Below are positions 26,440-32,654 of a stretch of DNA of 32,654 bases, piece by piece. Both the position numbers and the translations under genes were made by a program. Every line of letters starts with the position of its first letter. Positions within the stretch are counted from its first letter, which is position 1. The notes beneath the pieces are model-generated. The model was not told the origin of the DNA and did not search any database. It saw nothing but the letters and a program-made list of their open reading frames with translations. Origin of the DNA: an uncultured Acidiferrobacteraceae bacterium (GTDB lineage: Bacteria; Pseudomonadota; Gammaproteobacteria; Acidiferrobacterales; SZUA-150); assembly GCA_913009895.1 (NCBI GenBank), contig CAJVXY010000032.1, positions 1 through 32,654 of the forward strand. The letters are read 5' to 3'.

Positions 26440-27307
26440 TATTCATTGGCTCCTTCAGGGCGACAATGGGTAAGTCATGATCCTTGCCCCAGCGCTCCCA
26501 GTCCACCGCGGTGCGGGCCAGGAAACACTGCGCCAGGTCTTTTTGTGTTAACGCAGTTTGTTCCAGTGTGTTTACTTCCATTACCTGTTGCAAGTGCTGC
26601 CAGAAGTGGGGTTCCAGGGCGGCCAGTGCGATCCAGCCTTGCCGGGTCTGGTAAAGATTATATCCTGGCAAACCACCGCCGAGTTTTCCACCGGTTGCAG
26701 TCAGGCCGTAGTTCAGCGGTTCGGCAAAGGTGGCCGCCGCCTCGGTCAGGGCGACCTGGCGATAACCGCCAATACCATCACGCTCACGGGCAAGCAGCAA
26801 TGCCAGTGCGGCACTCACGGTTTGTTCGGCACCGGCCAGGTCCGCGACCAGGGTGCGGGGCAGGGCTGGTGGAGCGAGCAAACCCAGGCGCGCCTGGTAA
26901 GTTAGGTCGTGACCCGGTAAATCGGCTTGCTGACCGGGGAAGCCAACGATCGCTACCTGTGATAACCGGGGATTACGCTGGTGTAGTGTGGGCCAATCGA
27001 GGTTCAGTCGTGCCAGCGTGCCGGGACGACTGGCGGTCAGCAAAAGATCGCATGTTTTTAATAATTGCTCGAGTCGAGAGCGGTTGTCCGAAGATTTGAG
27101 ATCAAGCGGGATGATTTCCTGATGCCGGATCAGTGCCTGGTACCAGTCGGGGCAGACCTGGGCCAGGGGGTCACCGGATGGTGGTTCGATTTTAATAACA
27201 CTGGCCCCCAGCCCGACCAAACGGGCTGCCGCTATCGGACCCGGTACGTTCAGTGCCAGGGTCAACACCTGGAAATCGTGTAGCGGTATTGCTGCGTCGT
27301 CGTCCAT
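26417..27307 (-). CDS. CaiB/BaiF family CoA transferase (short form)
   Basis: This 296-residue protein is a class III CoA transferase or racemase-like protein. [28 protein letters not shown] near 20-47 is the family N-terminus, and [38 protein letters not shown] near 68-105 and [13 protein letters not shown] near 132-144 (with the expected catalytic aspartate) follow. It resembles alpha-methylacyl-CoA racemase but is shorter than the usual 360-400 residues, lacking part of the C-terminal region. AGGAGG precedes the ATG at 27307. It leads the operon with thiolase, NrtS-like and SDR genes and is divergent from the Rieske gene. Moving CoA or epimerising a 2-methylacyl-CoA are both possible. Confidence 0.85.
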   Translation of the reverse strand: MDDDAAIPLHDFQVLTLALNVPGPIAAARLVGLGASVIKIEPPSGDPLAQVCPDWYQALIRHQEIIPLDLKSSDNRSRLEQLLKTCDLLLTASRPGTLARLNLDWPTLHQRNPRLSQVAIVGFPGQQADLPGHDLTYQARLGLLAPPALPRTLVADLAGAEQTVSAALALLLARERDGIGGYRQVALTEAAATFAEPLNYGLTATGGKLGGGLPGYNLYQTRQGWIALAALEPHFWQHLQQVMEVNTLEQTALTQKDLAQCFLARTAVDWERWGKDHDLPIVALKEPMNNDENSYE

Positions 27308-27389
27308 AAACCTCCTGAATTACTTCATTCCTTTATCACCGGGGCCACGAGATAGACAGTCTTGATCATAATCATAATCTTTTTTTTGC

Positions 27390-27421
27390 TTGACCTGAAC
27401 CTTGGGTGCAGGGTGTACCTT
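27390..27421 (+). promoter_or_regulatory. MerR-type promoter of the Rieske gene
   Basis: TTGACC (27390-27395), exactly 20 bp, then TACCTT (27416-27421). The spacer contains a dyad CCTG-N-ACC ... GGT-N-CAGG. This is the only plus-strand copy of the five. The start codon at 27474 is about 45 bp downstream of the expected transcript start. Confidence 0.6.
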
Positions 27422-27473
27422 ACCTATATGTTGCAAAGGAATAAATGTTGCGCAAAGTATGACGGAGTCAGAT

Positions 27474-28085
27474 ATGACGGAAATAGTGAATAAAACTCGA
27501 CGACGCCTGTTGATCGCCACCAGCGTGATGGGCGGGGCCGGTTTGGTTCTCGCCTCCGTGCCCTTTCTCGCCAGTTGGAGGCCGAGCGACCGGGCCAAGG
27601 CCCAGGGTGCGCCGGTCGATGTGGATTTTAGCAAACTCAAACCTGGACAGATGCTCACTGTCGAATGGCGTGGCCAGCCGGTGTGGGTTATACGGCGTAC
27701 GCCCGAGATGTTGGCGGTTTTGGACAAAATCGCAGACATCCTGGTGGATCCGAATTCCACTGTGGAAAGCCAGCAACCGCCTTATACCAGGAACCTGTAT
27801 CGATCTATCAAGCCGGAGGTCATGGTGGTGATAGGTATTTGTACCCATCTCGGATGCGTACCTACGGAGCACTTTCCTGTTGGGGCAGCGTCAGGGATAG
27901 AAGCCGACTGGCCCGGTGGTTATTTCTGTCACTGCCATGGATCAAAGTTTGACCTGGCCGGCCGGGTGTTCAAGAACGTACCGGCGCCTACCAACCTGGT
28001 GGTGCCACCACATGTCTTTTTGGGTGATACCAGGGTGCTGGTTGGCATCAATACCGAAATGACGGGCCAAGCTGCTGCTGGCTGA
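27474..28085 (+). CDS. petA: Rieske [2Fe-2S] protein, PetA type (ubiquinol-cytochrome c reductase)
   Basis: This 203-residue protein has a twin-arginine N-terminus (KTRRRLLIATSVMGGAG) with one membrane anchor, then a Rieske domain with CTHLGC (ligands Cys123 and His125, disulfide Cys128) and CHCHGSKFD (Cys152, disulfide Cys154, ligand His155). The stretch MLTVEWRGQPVWVIRRTPEML near 60-80 is characteristic of the bc1 complex subunit. The start at 27474 has GGAG six bases upstream; an ATG at 27459 lacks this. No cytochrome b or c1 gene follows, which is unusual for petA. It may be a spare subunit for a bc1 complex encoded elsewhere, expressed under special conditions through its MerR-type promoter. 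Confidence 0.92.
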   Translation: MTEIVNKTRRRLLIATSVMGGAGLVLASVPFLASWRPSDRAKAQGAPVDVDFSKLKPGQMLTVEWRGQPVWVIRRTPEMLAVLDKIADILVDPNSTVESQQPPYTRNLYRSIKPEVMVVIGICTHLGCVPTEHFPVGAASGIEADWPGGYFCHCHGSKFDLAGRVFKNVPAPTNLVVPPHVFLGDTRVLVGINTEMTGQAAAG

Positions 28086-28150
28086 AACAAGTCGATCGAA
28101 AGTGATCGAGGCAGTGCGGGGAAAGACCATAAGAGTTAGAAAATCATTCA

Positions 28151-28294
28151 TCATAATGTTAAAGAGCTGCGTGCCGGCAACGGCACCAGGTACAGGCGCA
28201 TCCCGCGGCGCCCGTCTTTGGCCAGGGTGATGGCTGCGGCCAGGCCCGCTGGCCCGGCGCCACTAATAGAAATTGCATCATCATCTACAGCCAC
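28151..28294 (-). pseudogene. Truncated FAD/NAD(P)-dependent oxidoreductase, N-terminal remnant
   Basis: A GTG at 28294, with AAAAGGAG about 9 bases upstream, opens a 47-codon frame beginning MAVDDDAISISGAGPAGLA. The GxGPAGLAAAITLAKDGRR stretch (residues about 12-30) is the dinucleotide-binding N-terminus of flavin-dependent oxidoreductases such as geranylgeranyl-reductase-like proteins. Similarity then stops and the frame ends, so only the first fold element remains of a protein that is normally 300-400 residues long. The rest of 28086-28455 holds no other gene. The good SD and start suggest a recently broken gene. Confidence 0.7.
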
Positions 28295-28423
28295 TGACGA
28301 CAAGCTCCTTTTGTGATTCTAATACTGGTTAATCCCATTGCCCTTATATCCAATGATAGCACCAGAGCAAGCGTTACCAATTACCTTACTAAGCCGTGTG
28401 ATTTTAAGATACAATCTATCTAT

Positions 28424-28453
28424 GAACTATATTCCTGGGAACTGTATTCCTGG
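28424..28453 (+). repeat. Two tandem 15-bp repeats just before the DUF1858 start codon
   Basis: GAACTATATTCCTGG (28424-28438) is followed at once by GAACTGTATTCCTGG (28439-28453), 14 of 15 positions identical, and the ATG follows two bases later. The usual SD position is inside the second copy and no purine-rich SD is visible. The repeat may be a duplicated leader or a binding site for a regulator. Confidence 0.8.
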
Positions 28454-28455
28454 CC

Positions 28456-28653
28456 ATGATGGAAATTGATGCTGCAACAACTGTAGGTGCCGTACTAAGA
28501 GATTATCCGGAACTGACGGATTGGTTCATGGACCTGGGGTTGTGTGGCTGCGGCCATGATTCAAATATGATGTGGTCGATGGCAAGGCTGGCCAAAGAAA
28601 AGGAGATGGATCTAACCACGTTGCTCGATGACATAAATAAAAGAATTGCCTGA
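28456..28653 (+). CDS. DUF1858 (ScdA N-terminal-like) small protein
   Basis: This 65-residue protein matches the DUF1858/ScdA_N domain: a tv-evl-type start (TTVGAVLRDYPELTDWFMDLGL, about residues 8-29), then CGCGH, then a helix ending TTLLDDINKRI. In larger proteins this domain precedes hemerythrin-like iron-repair domains or fuses to redox proteins, with the cysteines proposed to take part in Fe-S or NO chemistry. It stands alone here, convergent with the rhodanese gene and next to the Rieske gene. A second ATG follows the first directly. Confidence 0.8.
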   Translation: MMEIDAATTVGAVLRDYPELTDWFMDLGLCGCGHDSNMMWSMARLAKEKEMDLTTLLDDINKRIA

Positions 28654-28663
28654 AATTTTAGCC

Positions 28664-28701
28664 ACAAAAAACCAGGCAGGATTTACGAATCCCACCTGGT
28701 T
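28664..28701 (-). terminator. Rho-independent terminator of the rhodanese gene
   Basis: A symmetric hairpin: AACCAGG (28670-28676) pairs with CCTGGTT (28695-28701), and GGATT with AATCC around a TACG loop, with a CA/CA internal loop. On the minus strand it is followed by a run of T (complement of the A-tract at 28665-28670). It lies 40 bp beyond the rhodanese stop and just after the DUF1858 stop on the other strand. Confidence 0.88.
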
Positions 28702-28740
28702 AAAACTTACGTCCTTATCTTTGCCTGCTTATAGGCCTGT

Positions 28741-29754
28741 TTATATTTTCTCCATTGCCTTGAGTTTTTTCTTGAGCTTTCTCATTTCTTTATTCATCTT
28801 GGAAAAATTAAACCATTGCTCGTTGGCAACAGGATACATCAGCGAGGAGCCGTAGACCCTCCATGAATCATCCCAGTTCGCGGGATTCTTGAAACCAAGC
28901 AGCCTTAGTTGAAGATAAGTTAAGGTCGAACGCGTACCCGTCTGGCAGTAGGCGACGGTGCGTTTGTTTTTGTTCAGCTTGCCGAACACCTTATGGGCCT
29001 GGTCCGCATCAAGGTAACCGGTTGGTTTCATTTTTCCAGTCTTTTTGTCTTTTTTCTGCAGCACGGTCTCCAGGTGTGATTTATTCATGGTCACGTTGGG
29101 TATATGACCGCCCCTGATTGCCCGAATGTCTTTGCCGTCAAATTCCTTTTTTGTTCTTGAATCTATAAGTTGTACATTTTTAATTTTTCCATTGGCAATC
29201 TTCACAATCTCACTTGTCGGCGCATACCTGCTGGCCACAAGCCTGACCTTGAATTTTTTAGGGCTCTTCTTAACCGGTTTATTGTCGAGCCGGTTGCCCG
29301 CCTTGCGCCAGGCTTCGATCCCGCCGTTGAGCACGTGGGTCTTGGTGTGCCCGAGGTACTCCATGATCCAGAATCCGACGGTGGCATCTGTCAACGTCTT
29401 TATATTTCCATGATAAAAAACCACATGGGTATTATTGCTGATACCAACTTTGCCGAAAAGTTTTTCATACTTTGAGGTGTCTTTATAAACCCTCGCGGTG
29501 TGATCCCGCAGGGCTTTCTTGCAGCGTTTACCCAGGCTGATGGCGCCGGGAATATGGCCCTTGGCATAATCATCCAGGCCCCTGCAATCGACAACCACCC
29601 AATTCGCCTTATTGATGTTTTTCTTGACCTCATCCGGTGTGACAAGAAGATCAGGATTTGTCCAGCTCGACGCCGAGGCAAACCCTGCCCAACCAATAAG
29701 AAAAAGTGTCAGAATTCCTATACTGGAAATTCTCAATCCTCGTAACTTGTTCAT
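28741..29754 (-). CDS. Exported tandem-rhodanese sulfurtransferase
   Basis: This 337-residue protein has a signal peptide (MNKLRGLRISSIGILTLFLI, cleavage near SAS at 27-29), so it acts in the periplasm. It has two rhodanese domains, about residues 35-160 and 175-305. The second has the active-site loop YCQTGTRST with Cys270. The first has FYHGN in place of the cysteine loop and is probably structural, as in thiosulfate sulfurtransferases. It would move sulfane sulfur, for example from thiosulfate to a thiol or cyanide. The C-terminus is a lysine-rich helix. GGAGG precedes the ATG at 29754. It is monocistronic, with a clear terminator. Confidence 0.92.
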   Translation of the reverse strand: MNKLRGLRISSIGILTLFLIGWAGFASASSWTNPDLLVTPDEVKKNINKANWVVVDCRGLDDYAKGHIPGAISLGKRCKKALRDHTARVYKDTSKYEKLFGKVGISNNTHVVFYHGNIKTLTDATVGFWIMEYLGHTKTHVLNGGIEAWRKAGNRLDNKPVKKSPKKFKVRLVASRYAPTSEIVKIANGKIKNVQLIDSRTKKEFDGKDIRAIRGGHIPNVTMNKSHLETVLQKKDKKTGKMKPTGYLDADQAHKVFGKLNKNKRTVAYCQTGTRSTLTYLQLRLLGFKNPANWDDSWRVYGSSLMYPVANEQWFNFSKMNKEMRKLKKKLKAMEKI

Positions 29755-30025
29755 GATTCACCTCCAATTAATCAATTAAAATATCCGTAACCACTTTCCC
29801 GCTGCTCGCAAACGGCATTCACACATCGAGTATTTACATCTGACAGGAAGTGTTTTTTTTATAACCTGCCTGGCTGGATACAGAGCGTGAGCGACACCCT
29901 GCGGTAGTCACTCCCTTTCTCCATCTCGCGCGTGAGCGCAACCCCGGGCCGCCTCCACCTTTCCACGAGACGCCTGCCCGAACAACCAATTTCAGTACTT
30001 CCAGACCTAATTAGAATACTGATCT

Positions 30026-30130
30026 ATGCCAAATGAAATGATGCATTTGCATCATTTTTCAGGGCGCCAGGATATTGCACAATGCCCAAAGCGTGCCTTT
30101 TTGCCGGCACGTTGGGGGCTATTGGAGTAG
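30026..30130 (+). CDS. Possible 34-residue peptide upstream of the glycosyltransferase-radical SAM pair
   Basis: ATG at 30026 opens 34 codons (MPNEMMHLHHFSGRQDIAQ... ending RWGLLE) and stops 9 bp before the glycosyltransferase start. It has no clear SD, but TAGAAT (30012-30017) could be a -10 with the transcript starting near the ATG. It contains a single Cys and is basic/aromatic. It could be a leader peptide, a modified-peptide precursor or chance. The rest of the 385-bp gap 29755-30139 shows no gene. Confidence 0.2.
   Translation: MPNEMMHLHHFSGRQDIAQCPKRAFLPARWGLLE
30036..30057. promoter_or_regulatory. Perfect 22-bp inverted repeat upstream of the glycosyltransferase operon
   Basis: AAATGATGCA and its exact reverse complement TGCATCATTT flank TT. 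It lies about 20 bp downstream of a possible -10 and about 80 bp before the glycosyltransferase ATG, a position suited to a repressor. No T-tract follows of the kind expected for a terminator, and the binding protein is unknown. It also falls within the possible small ORF. Confidence 0.5.
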
Positions 30131-30139
30131 AGTTGGACT

Positions 30140-31144
30140 ATGGAAAAGTTTATCTCGGTAATTATTCCCAACTACCAGGGAGGTACCACAATTGCCAGGT
30201 GCCTCGAAGCCGTATTTGCCTCCAGTTATCAAAACTTTGAGGTCATTGTGGTCGATGATTGTTCCGGGGATAACTCGGTCGAGGTGATAAAAACATTCCC
30301 CTGCAAGCTCGTCCCCCTGGACTCACACGCCGGTGCCGCTCAGGCAAGGAATATCGGGGCTGCTCACAGCCGTGGGGATACGCTCTTTTTTACCGATGCC
30401 GACTGCCTGCTGCAGGAAAATACCCTTGCTCTGGTCAACCAGGCACTATCTTCGGAAGATCCTGATACCGTGATTGGCGGCAGTTACACGCGCATTCCAT
30501 TCGACAACAGTTTCTTCAGCCTGTTTCAGTCCGTGTTTGTCAATTATTCAGAGACCAGGGAAGCGGATCACCCTGATTATATTGCCACCCATGCCATGGC
30601 CATCAATGCCGAAAGTTTTCGCAATAGTGGCGGCTTTAGCGAGACCTTCCTGCCGATAATTGAAGATGTCGATTTTAGCCACCGGTTGCGCGAGCAAGGC
30701 CACCGGCTGCTGATGAACCCGGACATCCAGGTGCAACACATTTTTAATTTTTCCCTGTATCGTTCTTTGTCTAATGCCATCAGAAAATCCATGTACTGGA
30801 CCATGTACTCTATCAATTACGGCGATGTGTTTGTAGATTCCGGCACGGCATCCACAGGCCTCAAGACCAATGTTGCAGCCTGGTTTTCTATTGTGTTATT
30901 TTTGCTTGTTTATCTACTAACTGGTTATAGTGTCTTTTTATTACTTGTCTCATTACTACTAGCCATCAACCTGTTTGTGAACAGGGGTTTACTGGCGGCA
31001 TTTTATCGTACCAGGGGATTCAGGTTTGCGCTGATCGCGACAGCTTATTACCTGTTGATCTACCCGGTGGCGGTCGGCGCCGGTGCGCTCGCAGGCCTGG
31101 CCAGGCATTTTGTTGGTGAGTCTGCACTGGGGGAGAGCACTTAA
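30140..31144 (+). CDS. Family 2 glycosyltransferase with C-terminal membrane helices
   Basis: This 334-residue protein has a GT-A nucleotide-sugar domain: FISVIIPNYQGG at residues 4-15, VIVVDDCSGDNS near 35-46 and the metal-binding TDADC near 90-94, with an acceptor region IIEDVDFSHRLREQGHRL near 174-191 (the ED catalytic type). Two or more hydrophobic segments follow near 236-275 and 296-322, so it is membrane-anchored and probably acts on a lipid-linked or envelope acceptor. The stop overlaps the radical SAM start by one base (TAATG), implying coupled translation. The SD is GGAG about 12 bases upstream. Confidence 0.9.
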   Translation: MEKFISVIIPNYQGGTTIARCLEAVFASSYQNFEVIVVDDCSGDNSVEVIKTFPCKLVPLDSHAGAAQARNIGAAHSRGDTLFFTDADCLLQENTLALVNQALSSEDPDTVIGGSYTRIPFDNSFFSLFQSVFVNYSETREADHPDYIATHAMAINAESFRNSGGFSETFLPIIEDVDFSHRLREQGHRLLMNPDIQVQHIFNFSLYRSLSNAIRKSMYWTMYSINYGDVFVDSGTASTGLKTNVAAWFSIVLFLLVYLLTGYSVFLLLVSLLLAINLFVNRGLLAAFYRTRGFRFALIATAYYLLIYPVAVGAGALAGLARHFVGESALGEST

Positions 31145-32241
31145 TGTTTTCACCGCTGCGCCATACTGGTTCAATTCTTTCGAAAGGGCAGCCTGTCCAG
31201 CTCACTTTTTTTGTCACCAGCAAGTGTAATGCCCGCTGTCCCTTTTGCTTTTACGTGGACAACACCGGTAAAACGGAAAATCATAAAAATGGTGTTGCAG
31301 AACTTTCCCTTGCCGAGATTAAAAAAATATCGGCATCAATGGGCAAACTGTTGTGGTTGGCATTCTCCGGCGGTGAGCCTTACCTGAGAAGAGATCTCGT
31401 GGAAATCAGCAAGGTTTTCTACGAACAAAACAGTCCCGTTTTTATGCTCTTTCCCACCAATGGTTTGATGCCGGATATGATTAAAGACAAAACAGAGCAA
31501 ATTTTAAAACACTGTAAAAAATCCGTCGTCACCGTCAAACTTTCCCTTGATGGCCTGCATGGTGATCACGATGCATTAAGGGACACACCGGGCAACTTCG
31601 CTAAAACCCTGTGCACCTATGAGTTGTTGGGTGAACTGCTGGACAAGTATGAAAATTTTGAACTCGGCGTCAACACGGTATTTTGTTCCGAGAACCAGGA
31701 CAAAATGGATGAGATTATTGATTTTGTACAAACTATGGCGAATGTTAAAACACATACCATTTCCATGGTGCGCGGTAACCTTGCGGATACCCACTACAAA
31801 GAAGTGGATCACGAAAAATACCACCATGCAATTAACCGGCTTGAGAACAACCTTAAAAACCAGACATCAAACATATACCGGTTTCGTGGTGCCCGCCTGA
31901 AGGCGGCCCAGGATATTTTACAACGGCGTTTAATCCACCAGACACTGCTCGACCAGCAAAGACAGATTCCCTGTTATGCCGGCAAATTAAACCTGGTGTT
32001 GACCGAGAGCGGGGAGGTTTACCCGTGCGAGATTTTGTCCACGAGTTTTGGAAACGTGAGGGATTATGACTACGATATGAAAGAAATCGTTCATTCCGAA
32101 ATGGCCAGACCCGTGCTGAATTCAATTAATAACAATCGCTGTTATTGCACCCACGAATGTTATTTTATTACCAACATCCTGTTTAATCCCCGGCTGTACC
32201 CGACCCTGGCCAAAGAGTACGTGCAGATACAAAGTGTGTAG
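31144..32241 (+). CDS. Radical SAM protein with SPASM-like C-terminus
   Basis: This 365-residue enzyme has the radical SAM [4Fe-4S] motif CNARCPFC (Cys28, Cys32, Cys35) and GGEPYL near 76-81, the SAM-binding strand. The C-terminal part has further cysteines in IPCYAGK, VYPCEI and RCYCTHEC, suggesting an auxiliary iron-sulfur cluster of the SPASM/twitch kind. Enzymes of this layout modify peptides or act in glycan and cofactor pathways. It is translationally coupled to the glycosyltransferase. No classic modified-peptide transport genes are nearby, so an envelope-glycan role is equally possible. The substrate is unknown. Confidence 0.9.
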   Translation: MFSPLRHTGSILSKGQPVQLTFFVTSKCNARCPFCFYVDNTGKTENHKNGVAELSLAEIKKISASMGKLLWLAFSGGEPYLRRDLVEISKVFYEQNSPVFMLFPTNGLMPDMIKDKTEQILKHCKKSVVTVKLSLDGLHGDHDALRDTPGNFAKTLCTYELLGELLDKYENFELGVNTVFCSENQDKMDEIIDFVQTMANVKTHTISMVRGNLADTHYKEVDHEKYHHAINRLENNLKNQTSNIYRFRGARLKAAQDILQRRLIHQTLLDQQRQIPCYAGKLNLVLTESGEVYPCEILSTSFGNVRDYDYDMKEIVHSEMARPVLNSINNNRCYCTHECYFITNILFNPRLYPTLAKEYVQIQSV

Positions 32242-32479
32242 TTGTACTGAACTGGTTTGACCGATAGTGTTTGATTGTAATTGCTGTTACCGGACAAGAG
32301 CTGACGTTCGCGCTCACTCTAAACCGTGGTCTGTCCCTCATTTTCTTAGTTATTAAACGTAAATCGTCAGCTGCACAATATTGGTGCAATTACATATTTG
32401 CAACTGCCGTGTATGTAATATTAATAACTGCTTATATACGAGCAATAAATCTAATAAAAATATAAACTTAAGCTTACAA

Positions 32480-32520
32480 TATACGGACAGGTCGATTTAT
32501 TAAATCGACACCGCCGTATA
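32480..32520. repeat. Inverted repeat in an AT-rich gap
   Basis: TATACGG (32480-32486) pairs with CCGTATA (32514-32520), and GTCGATTT with AAATCGAC around ATT. The structure lies in the 303-bp AT-rich gap 32242-32544 between the radical SAM gene and the edge gene. It has no T-tract, so it is more likely a protein-binding site or cruciform than a terminator. Nothing else was seen in the gap. Confidence 0.6.
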
Positions 32521-32544
32521 CTCAACTGTTATGTGCAATAGACA

Positions 32545-32654
32545 ATGACAACTCAAGACACCATCCGCAGGGCATTAAGGCTTATGCTTGTTCTATCTAT
32601 CTTGACTACCGGAGGCACTTTTTTATACGAGCGAGCGTTTACAGAGAATGCCAT
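32545..32654 (+). CDS. Membrane protein, N-terminal part only (cut by window edge)
   Basis: ATG at 32545 opens a frame running to the end of the window (36 codons) and starting MTTQDTIRRALRLM. A hydrophobic segment near residues 12-28 (LRLMLVLSILTTGGTFL) follows a basic N-terminus, so it is probably a membrane or exported protein. The layout recalls N-termini of two-helix ion channels, but too little is visible to name it. The SD is weak. Confidence 0.45.
   Translation, partial: MTTQDTIRRALRLMLVLSILTTGGTFLYERAFTENA

Noticed and set aside
26218..27099. Long plus-strand frame of 293 codons
   Set aside because: It lies wholly antisense to the thiolase and CoA transferase genes, which have clear family motifs and SDs. 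Its composition (Pro/Arg/Ser-rich) is that of a shadow frame.
32480..32545. Possible integron attC-like site (hairpin followed by GTTATG)
   Set aside because: The required paired core sites of the GTTRRRY type are not present at both ends, and there is no integrase or cassette array.
1..32654. tRNA, rRNA, CRISPR arrays and insertion sequences
   Set aside because: No cloverleaf, rRNA-like stretch, regularly spaced repeats or transposase motifs were found on either strand.

Overview
The window looks like a chromosomal segment of a Gram-negative proteobacterium, most likely a gammaproteobacterium. The evidence is an outer-membrane receptor with its own TonB/ExbB/ExbD, Fur-type operators, a Rieske protein of the PetA type, a cyclopropane fatty acid synthase, a methylcitrate cycle and several signal-peptide proteins. 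No rRNA, tRNA, CRISPR array, transposase or integrase was seen. Genus cannot be fixed from the sequence.

Layout, left to right. (1) 1-2231, minus: cyclopropane fatty acid synthase followed by a truncated glutamate dehydrogenase. (2) 2352-3999: a possible 42-residue ORF, a SPW-repeat membrane protein (minus) and an unrecognised secreted protein (plus). (3) 4170-7860, minus: an exported beta-propeller with a Met/His-rich insert, then a tightly overlapping trio of a homocysteine S-methyltransferase-like protein and two nicotianamine-synthase-like proteins. (4) 8034-13307: an AidB-like acyl-CoA dehydrogenase diverging from a fused prpB-prpC gene and a prpD-type dehydratase. (5) 13348-18512, minus: a LolA-like protein, an ABC ATPase, a duplicated and fused FtsX-type permease and an outer-membrane barrel, forming one envelope transport operon. 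(6) 18716-19465: an ICMT-type membrane methyltransferase. (7) 19601-24029: a Fur-controlled TonB receptor-exbB-exbD-tonB cassette bracketed by two homologous copies of the 3' end of an SDR gene. (8) 24030-27307, minus: CoA transferase, thiolase, NrtS-like protein and SDR. (9) 27474-29754: a lone Rieske protein, a truncated flavoprotein gene, a DUF1858 protein and an exported double rhodanese. (10) 30140-32241: a membrane glycosyltransferase coupled to a radical SAM protein, then a truncated membrane protein at the right edge.

How they may work together. The acyl-CoA dehydrogenase, SDR, thiolase and CoA transferase fit breakdown of (possibly methyl-branched) acyl-CoAs, and prpBC/prpD would consume the resulting propionyl-CoA. 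The most striking cross-cutting signal is regulatory. Five separate transcription units (cfa, SPW, beta-propeller, LolA/ABC and Rieske) have promoters of one design: TTGACC, a 20-bp spacer and a -10 element, with an imperfect dyad starting at ACCTG in the spacer. This is the geometry of MerR-family activators. No MerR gene lies in the window, so this would be a regulon run by a regulator encoded elsewhere. The beta-propeller unit has no evident terminator before the homocysteine methyltransferase/NAS-like trio, so a putative metal-ligand pathway may be part of the same response. That last link is inference.
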